Positions 37,741 to 42,346 of a stretch of DNA of 42,346 nucleotides are shown one piece after another. Within the stretch, counting starts at the first letter, position 1, and every line of letters begins with the position of its first letter. The notes beneath the pieces are model-generated. The model searched no databases. It was not told the origin of the DNA and worked only from the letters and a program-made list of their open reading frames with translations. The translations under genes and the position numbers were made by a program. Origin of the DNA: CAYSDH01 sp964429805 (GTDB taxonomy: Bacteria; Bacteroidota; Bacteroidia; Flavobacteriales_D; JABDKJ01); NCBI GenBank assembly GCA_964429805.1, contig CAYSDH010000025.1, forward strand, positions 1 to 42,346, written 5' to 3'.

Positions 37741-39135
37741 TTGGAAGATGTAATTGACATTTTGAAAAAGGAGTTGGGCGCAGAAAAAGTCTTGACAGGA
37801 GAGGCACTTTCTGAGCGATACAATCACATCTGGAAAATGGATGAAGGCCTTTCTGCCAAGGCGCTGTTGCTTCCTAGAAATACAGATGAGGTGTCGTCCA
37901 TTATGCAGATTTGCACTGCACATAATCAAGAAGTGGTGATGTTTGGCGGATTGACAAATTTGGTTGGCAGTACAGAAACATCGTCTCACGAAGTAGTTAT
38001 TTCTCTTGAGAAAATGAACCGCATCGAAGAGGTCGATACGCAGAGTCGCACCATGACAGTGCAAGCCGGATGCATATTAGAAAATGTCCAAATTGCGGCT
38101 CAAGAAAACGAACTACTTTTTCCGCTAAATTTTGGTGCAAAAGGTTCTGCTCAAATGGGCGGAGTCATCTCTACAAATGCAGGCGGACTCCGTGTACTGC
38201 GTTATGGCATGACCAGAAACTTGGTGCTCGGCCTAGAAGTGGTGCTTGCTGATGGTACAGTGATTAACTCCCTAAAAAAGATAATCAAAGACAACTCTGC
38301 TTATGACATTAAGCAACTCTTTATAGGAGCCGAGGGCACGCTGGGCATCATCACAAGAGCAGTACTCAAATTGGTAGAAAGACCAAAGAGTAGATGCTCT
38401 GCTTTTGTTGGTATAAATGATTATGAGCAGGTGGTCGCCTTGATGAAATACATGGACGCAGGTCTTGCCGGCACCTTAAGCGGCTACGAGTTAATCTGGC
38501 CCAACACCTACAAAGCCATGACGACCCCGCCTGCCTCAAACAGGCCGCCTTTGCCTCATGAGTATAAGTATTACGTGCTCATAGAGAGCATGGGCAGCGA
38601 GCAAAAAAGTGATCAAGATCGACTAGAATTACTGCTTGAGTCAGCGCTTGAAAAAGACATGATTTTAGATGCAGTAATCGCTCAGTCAGAAGCCGATATT
38701 TCTTGGTTTTGGAATATCAGAGAAGAGGTGAGCCATGTGAAAAACAGATGCACCTATGAGCAGCATTTTGATATTTCTTTACCCATACCTGATATCGGAT
38801 CGGTCATTGAGCAAACTACAAATCAGCTCAAGGAGATTTCAGAAGTAGAAGAAGTATATGCCTTCGGACATGTAGCTGACGGTAATATTCACTTCATGAT
38901 TGGGCGAGAAAATGATAGTCCAGATTTGATAGAAAAAATCAACCAAGTGGTGTATTTACCTTTAAAGAGCCTAGGCGGTTCAGTATCTGCCGAGCACGGT
39001 ATTGGTGAACACAAGAAGGCCTACTTGCCCATCTCACGATCAGCCGCTGAGCTTGACTTGATGGCTGTTTTAAAGCAGACGCTTGATCCAAAAGGATTGC
39101 TGAATAAAGGAAAGGTACTTGATCCAATTTCTTAG
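37741..39135 (+). CDS. FAD-binding 2-hydroxyacid dehydrogenase (GlcD type)
   Basis: 464 residues. N-terminal PCMH-type FAD domain (about 38-215; VVMFGGLTNLVGSTE, NFGAKGSAQMGGVISTNAGG split across the FAD loop, LFIGAEGTLGIITRAVLKL) and C-terminal FAD-linked oxidase domain (about 215-460; FGHVADGNIHFMI and SAEHGIGEHKKAYL, with the histidines expected to bind metal and substrate). The family oxidises D-lactate, glycolate or D-2-hydroxyglutarate; which one is not visible. The start is TTG (37741); no ATG occurs in frame until residue 33, and an in-frame TAA lies at 37696. The stop overlaps the convergent GreA-like stop by 4 nt. Confidence 0.9.
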   Translation: MEDVIDILKKELGAEKVLTGEALSERYNHIWKMDEGLSAKALLLPRNTDEVSSIMQICTAHNQEVVMFGGLTNLVGSTETSSHEVVISLEKMNRIEEVDTQSRTMTVQAGCILENVQIAAQENELLFPLNFGAKGSAQMGGVISTNAGGLRVLRYGMTRNLVLGLEVVLADGTVINSLKKIIKDNSAYDIKQLFIGAEGTLGIITRAVLKLVERPKSRCSAFVGINDYEQVVALMKYMDAGLAGTLSGYELIWPNTYKAMTTPPASNRPPLPHEYKYYVLIESMGSEQKSDQDRLELLLESALEKDMILDAVIAQSEADISWFWNIREEVSHVKNRCTYEQHFDISLPIPDIGSVIEQTTNQLKEISEVEEVYAFGHVADGNIHFMIGRENDSPDLIEKINQVVYLPLKSLGGSVSAEHGIGEHKKAYLPISRSAAELDLMAVLKQTLDPKGLLNKGKVLDPIS

Positions 39136-39590
39136 ATGATTGAGGTGATTTTAATCTCACGACCATTGAAGTGAGCCAGCTCTCCTACTTTTTTATTCTT
39201 CAAAAGCTGACCAATAGGTGAGGCCATAGAAATAGCATAATAGGTGTCGCCCTCGTGGCTCAGCGAGCCTAGACCAACAGTGATGAAATACTTGTGGTCA
39301 TTGGTGATGACCAGTGCGCCAAAGTCGACAAACTCGAATTGTCGCCCTTCAGCAATTTTTAAAACATCTTCCTTCAAGGCTACATTTTTTGAAAGCTGAG
39401 CTTGAAGATTATCAATCTCAGTTTGCATCATCGCGCGCCCAGTTTCATGCTTGTCGCCTGCCGTACTTTTTGCGGCAGTATCTCGAGAATGTATAGCCGC
39501 GTCTACTTCATTCTGAAGTGAGTTTATACGCTCTTCAACCGTATCAAGAAGTATGTTCTTCAGGTGTTTTTTTATGTGCTCGTTACTCAT
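39132..39590 (-). CDS. GreA/GreB-like elongation-factor-related protein
   Basis: 152 residues. An N-terminal coiled coil (about 5-75; AAKSTAGDKHETGRAMMQTE) and a C-terminal region resembling the GreA FKBP-like domain (ASPIGQLLKNKKVGE) suggest a transcript-cleavage-factor relative. Proteins with the SSAGDK.ETGRAM pattern are common in Bacteroidota and have sometimes been misnamed 3-oxoacyl-ACP synthase. The acidic tip pair of classical GreA is not obvious, so activity on RNA polymerase is uncertain. ATG at 39590 (MSNEHIKKH) was chosen; the longer frame adds 10 residues without an expected motif. It is divergent from the lipoprotein gene over 76 bp. Confidence 0.8.
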   Translation of the reverse strand: MSNEHIKKHLKNILLDTVEERINSLQNEVDAAIHSRDTAAKSTAGDKHETGRAMMQTEIDNLQAQLSKNVALKEDVLKIAEGRQFEFVDFGALVITNDHKYFITVGLGSLSHEGDTYYAISMASPIGQLLKNKKVGELAHFNGREIKITSII

Positions 39591-39666
39591 TGGTGGCAAG
39601 TTACATTGTTCCTTCGCCAATAGGATGCTTAGAAAGGCTAAATTCGCATAGCTCTAAAACCTAAAG

Positions 39667-40311
39667 ATGAAAAAGCTTATTCTTTTTATCCTTCCGCTCT
39701 TGCTTATTACTTCCTGCTGGAAGAACAAAAGTCCTGAAGACCTTCCCCGATTAAAAGAGGCGTTCAAATCTCAGATTTCAAAGTTTGAGAACAAGAAAGA
39801 ATCAGCAAATAAGAATGTGCTTGATGGCCTAACATCTCTCGGAGCGCTGCAAGGAGCGCTTGAAGGTGCTAAAAATGAGGACAAAGAATTTGCAAAAGTC
39901 TACGGTGACTGGCAAAAAGTTGACAAGAAGGTCGAGAATTTGACAAACGAATATGAGGACCTGAAGGCCAAGGCAGAAGGCCTCTTTCAGGCCATGGAAG
40001 ATCAGTCAAACTCCTTGTCAGATGAAAAGAATAAAGCGGACTTACTAGGCGCAATTTCAAAAGCCAGAACCAAGTACAACGCTACGCTTGTCAATACCTC
40101 AGTAGCCATTGACAAACTGCGTGCGCTTCATACTGATGCGGTAGATGTAGTGAAGGCGCTTGAAGTAGCCGTTGCGCTTAATTCGTTTGACAATATTGAA
40201 GCGCAAATGAAGAGCATCGAAGGGCGTGTAGACGGCATCATGGCCGAGCTAAATACGGCTGTAGTGGAGAGTAAAAAACTGTACGATAAAAGGCTCAACG
40301 AACTCAATTAG
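39667..40311 (+). CDS. Coiled-coil lipoprotein of unknown function
   Basis: 214 residues with a lipoprotein signal peptide; LITSC gives Cys17 as the likely lipidated residue. The rest is almost wholly helical and Lys/Glu-rich with heptad-like spacing (WQKVDKKVENLTNEYEDLKA; IEAQMKSIEGRVDGIMAEL), so long coiled coils are expected. It is probably anchored in the outer or inner membrane facing the periplasm. No family was recognised. The ATG follows CTAAAG. The downstream gap carries a cluster of stem-loops that may end this transcript. Confidence 0.82.
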   Translation: MKKLILFILPLLLITSCWKNKSPEDLPRLKEAFKSQISKFENKKESANKNVLDGLTSLGALQGALEGAKNEDKEFAKVYGDWQKVDKKVENLTNEYEDLKAKAEGLFQAMEDQSNSLSDEKNKADLLGAISKARTKYNATLVNTSVAIDKLRALHTDAVDVVKALEVAVALNSFDNIEAQMKSIEGRVDGIMAELNTAVVESKKLYDKRLNELN

Positions 40312-40376
40312 TCCCGCGCTCATTTCAAATTTCTCTTTTTCTTGAAACCATATACGGTTCTGCTCGTAAGTAAGGG

Positions 40377-40413
40377 CAGACTCAGTGTCTGTTCGCTTTA
40401 ATTAGATAGCGAA
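40377..40413 (+). other. Two adjacent short stem-loops
   Basis: CAGAC/GTCTG (40377-40381 with 40387-40391) is followed immediately by TTCGCT/AGCGAA (40392-40397 with 40408-40413). Neither is followed by a T-run. They lie between the lipoprotein gene and the larger nested hairpin. Confidence 0.45.
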
Positions 40414-40423
40414 TTCAGGTTTT

Positions 40424-40477
40424 AACCAAATCCTGACTCAGTCATATTAAACGACTGAGCTGAGTCCATTTTTGGTT
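40424..40477 (+). promoter_or_regulatory. Nested hairpin with alternative pairing before the propeller gene
   Basis: Outer stem AACCAAA/TTTGGTT (40424-40430 with 40471-40477) encloses GACTCAG/CTGAGTC (40435-40441 with 40460-40466). The latter competes with CTCAGTC/GACTGAG (40437-40443 with 40453-40459), so two inner folds are mutually exclusive. A T5 run (40469-40473) overlaps the outer 3' arm. It lies 21 nt before the ATG at 40499. It could be a terminator for the lipoprotein gene, an attenuator, or a leader element. Confidence 0.5.
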
Positions 40478-40498
40478 TAACAAGAAAAACACTCGAAT

Positions 40499-42001
40499 AT
40501 GAGTAAGAGCTATTTATCAATTATCGTTTTTTCATTGGTCACGATGACCGCGTTTTCACAAGTGCAAATTTCCACTGATGTGACTGGAAGTATTTCAGAC
40601 GGACTGTTTGGAACCTCAGTCGCCATTTCTGCAGATGGAAAGACATTTGTCGCTGGCGCACCTTCTGATATGAATTCAACAGAAGCAGGACAAGTCAAAG
40701 TGTATCACATGGACGTCAATCGCAACTGGTCTTTAAAGGGACTCGCCATTTCAGGTGCTAACCCAGGAGATTTGTTTGGACAGTCAGTAGACATTTCTGC
40801 AGATGGTAATCGCATCGCAGTAGGCGCAATGCATGACGATGTTGGAAATGATGACCCCGCTGATAATCGCGGTTCGGTTAAAGTATTTGAATTTGCCAAT
40901 GGCCTTTGGACTCAAGTAGGTCAAACGCTTGTCGGTGACGAGATGCAAGATTGGAATGGTGCCTCAGTGTCCCTTTCTGACGATGGACTTGTGGTGGCCA
41001 TTGCTGCTCCTATGAGTGACCATAGCGCTTCTAACGGAGGTAGCGTGAGAGTCTTTGGTGACAGAGACGGAGTCTGGCTTCAGGCTGGAGATGACATTGT
41101 AGGTGAGTATGCCAATTTGTTTTTAGGTACATCAGTAGACCTTTCAAGTAGCGGACAATCTATCGCTATTGGAATGCCCGGATTTGATGGAGCTGGAACT
41201 GACCGTGGAGCTGTCCGCGTGTATGATTTGGCTTTTGGAAACTGGACATCAAAAGGAGCCGGCATGGCTGGTCAGTTTGATGGTGACATGATGGGTAGTG
41301 CTGTCTCACTGTCTTCTGACGGAAAACGTGTGGCATGTGGCGCAAGTCAGTATGATGATGGTACAGGGTATGTCCTTATCTCTGAATTTGCAGACGGCAC
41401 TTGGTTCCGCATTGGCGAGCGTCTTGTAGGAGATGACAAGCCAGATAATTTTGGTTCGTCAGTGGCGCTGTCACATGACGGAAACAGTCTAGCTGTCGGT
41501 ATTTCAAATGACTCTGATGAGCATAACAGTGGTGGACAAGTAAGACACTATATGATTAGTGGACCTAATGGCGAATGGGAACAAACTGGAAACGCTGTTT
41601 TCGGTGACGCAGTCTCTGACAATATGGGTACTTCGGTAGCCATTTCTGCACAAAACGATTACGTAGTAATGGGTGCACCGTCTAATGGCAATCCTACAAG
41701 TGAAATGGGTATGGTAAAAGTGTTCCGTTGGATACCACCAGCACATGAGCCTGTGTCAATACCAGAAAAAAACTTAGTTGATGTATACCCTAATCCTGCA
41801 AACCTTTATGCGAATGTTTCGGTAGCGGGATATAAAGAATATTTGGTGACGCTGACAGACATTCACGGAGAAGTAGTCTTGAGCGAGGAAAACGCCATCT
41901 TTTTGGATCTCCATCAAGTTCAAGTTGGCGATTATGTCTTAAAGGTTATTTCTAAAGGTGACAGGCTAGTAAAAAGCATGCCATTCTCAGTGCACAGATG
42001 A
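40499..42001 (+). CDS. Secreted beta-propeller-like repeat protein with T9SS tail
   Basis: 500 residues. Signal peptide (1-20, ending AFS|Q). Seven repeats of about 50-55 residues follow, each opening with the pattern (F/M)G.SV.(I/L)S.DG...A.GA, for example GLFGTSVAISADGKTFVAGA, DLFGQSVDISADGNRIAVGA and DNMGTSVAISAQNDYVVMGA. Each ends in an R/KV(Y/F) strand, and together they resemble FG-GAP/integrin-alpha-type or seven-bladed propellers. A type A T9SS domain starts at VDVYPNPANLYANV (about 425). No catalytic motif is seen; a surface binding or structural role is inferred. The ATG follows a complex hairpin leader, and a palindromic terminator follows. Confidence 0.9.
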   Translation: MSKSYLSIIVFSLVTMTAFSQVQISTDVTGSISDGLFGTSVAISADGKTFVAGAPSDMNSTEAGQVKVYHMDVNRNWSLKGLAISGANPGDLFGQSVDISADGNRIAVGAMHDDVGNDDPADNRGSVKVFEFANGLWTQVGQTLVGDEMQDWNGASVSLSDDGLVVAIAAPMSDHSASNGGSVRVFGDRDGVWLQAGDDIVGEYANLFLGTSVDLSSSGQSIAIGMPGFDGAGTDRGAVRVYDLAFGNWTSKGAGMAGQFDGDMMGSAVSLSSDGKRVACGASQYDDGTGYVLISEFADGTWFRIGERLVGDDKPDNFGSSVALSHDGNSLAVGISNDSDEHNSGGQVRHYMISGPNGEWEQTGNAVFGDAVSDNMGTSVAISAQNDYVVMGAPSNGNPTSEMGMVKVFRWIPPAHEPVSIPEKNLVDVYPNPANLYANVSVAGYKEYLVTLTDIHGEVVLSEENAIFLDLHQVQVGDYVLKVISKGDRLVKSMPFSVHR

Positions 42002-42025
42002 TGCGCAGAAGAGCAAAGAATTTAG

Positions 42026-42070
42026 AAGGNNNNNNNNNNCCAACTCAATTGAGTTGGCCTTTCTTTTTTT
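42026..42070 (+). terminator. Palindromic terminator interrupted by the assembly gap
   Basis: The right side of the gap starts with the perfect palindrome CCAACTCAATTGAGTTGG (42040-42057), followed by CC and a TTTCTTTTTTT run. The bases left of the gap, AAGG (42026-42029), pair with CCTT (42058-42061). Without the Ns the element would be one continuous palindrome with a T-tract, 24 nt past the stop of the propeller gene. Confidence 0.85.
42030..42039. other. Assembly gap (10 Ns)
   Basis: Ten undetermined bases join two contigs. The flanks suggest little or no sequence is missing (see the terminator that spans it). Confidence 0.95.
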
Positions 42071-42318
42071 ATTCAAATATTGAGGCAACCACTTTGACTC
42101 AGTGGCGTCTAAAATGTCCAAGAACGAACGAAAATTGAAAATGAAACATCTGACATATCTAACAACTCCATGTATAGTTGTGTTTAGGCTGCACCCGCAG
42201 ACGGATGAAAATTCGTTACCACATCTATAGCGCTCCAAACTAGGAGCAGAGTATCAGCCTTTTTTTAACGGAGCACATATGCTCCGTGCTATTAATTGAC
42301 CATTAAAATCAAATTATC
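42071..42318. other. Intergenic region with repeated GGAGC/GCTCC hairpins
   Basis: No convincing gene is present. Two hairpins near the end use the same arm sequence: GCTCC/GGAGC (42232-42236 with 42243-42247) and ACGGAGC/GCTCCGT (42268-42274 with 42281-42287). A T7 run (42260-42266) lies between them. The arms can also pair crosswise, so the leader of the following gene could switch between structures. Confidence 0.5.
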
Positions 42319-42346
42319 ATGGCCAATACATACACATGGGCTAATG
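42319..42346 (+). CDS. Start of an unidentified gene (partial)
   Basis: ATG at 42319 opens MANTYTWAN before the window ends. The upstream bases (AAATCAAATTATC) resemble an A/T-rich Bacteroidota start site. Openings like MANTYTW occur in some phage-like and tail-type proteins, but nine residues are too few to assign anything. Confidence 0.45.

Noticed and set aside
41987..42238. Minus-strand frame spanning the N gap
   Set aside because: It reads through undetermined bases and a terminator palindrome and has no recognisable protein features.
1..42346. tRNA, rRNA, insertion sequences and attachment sites
   Set aside because: No cloverleaf-like sequence, rRNA-like tract, transposase frame or flanking terminal repeats were found by eye on either strand.

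Overview
The window looks like a chromosomal segment of a Bacteroidota bacterium, probably marine or aquatic. The main evidence is repeated: very large proteins with a signal peptide, PKD, GEVED, lamin-tail (LTD) or CotH modules, and a C-terminal type IX secretion (T9SS) sorting domain with a YPNP-like core. Translation starts are mostly A/T-rich with few Shine-Dalgarno sites. No rRNA, tRNA, CRISPR array, transposase or phage module is visible. A run of 10 Ns at 42030-42039 marks an assembly gap.

Layout. (1) 1-3322, minus strand: the start of a PKD/SprB-like surface protein, preceded by a PKD-GEVED-T9SS protein. (2) 3475-5063, minus: an AlbA_2/Schlafen-type regulator closely coupled to an MscS-type mechanosensitive channel. 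(3) 5118-13141, minus: two tandem paralogous secreted vanadium-haloperoxidase/PAP2-like enzymes with Ig-like repeats and T9SS tails. (4) 13274-18109, minus: a persulfide-detoxification set (a CstB-like dioxygenase-rhodanese fusion and two single rhodaneses), then an unusual MIP-family channel and acetyl-CoA synthetase. (5) 18408-21881, plus: a stand-alone cytosine-5 DNA methyltransferase, a SulP anion transporter and a DUF1761 membrane protein with a clear terminator. (6) 21971-36450, minus: three giant paralogous secreted proteins sharing an N-terminal module, CotH-type kinase-like regions, LTD repeats and Cys-bounded dockerin-like EF-hand pairs. (7) 36610-42001: aldo/keto reductase, GlcD-type FAD oxidoreductase, GreA-like factor, coiled-coil lipoprotein, and a seven-repeat beta-propeller-like T9SS protein. 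(8) Beyond the gap: a terminator arm, a hairpin-rich leader and the first codons of one more gene.

How the genes fit together. About a third of the genes and most of the coding length make surface or secreted proteins. The sulfur genes fit a route in which persulfide is oxidised and sulfane sulfur is transferred by rhodaneses, with SulP nearby as a possible sulfate or bicarbonate carrier. The most unusual region is the triple CotH/LTD/dockerin-like locus. One member there has a signal-peptide region with no canonical start codon (ATT where ATG is expected). Another carries an apparent old C-terminus buried in its middle. A third has no T9SS tail.
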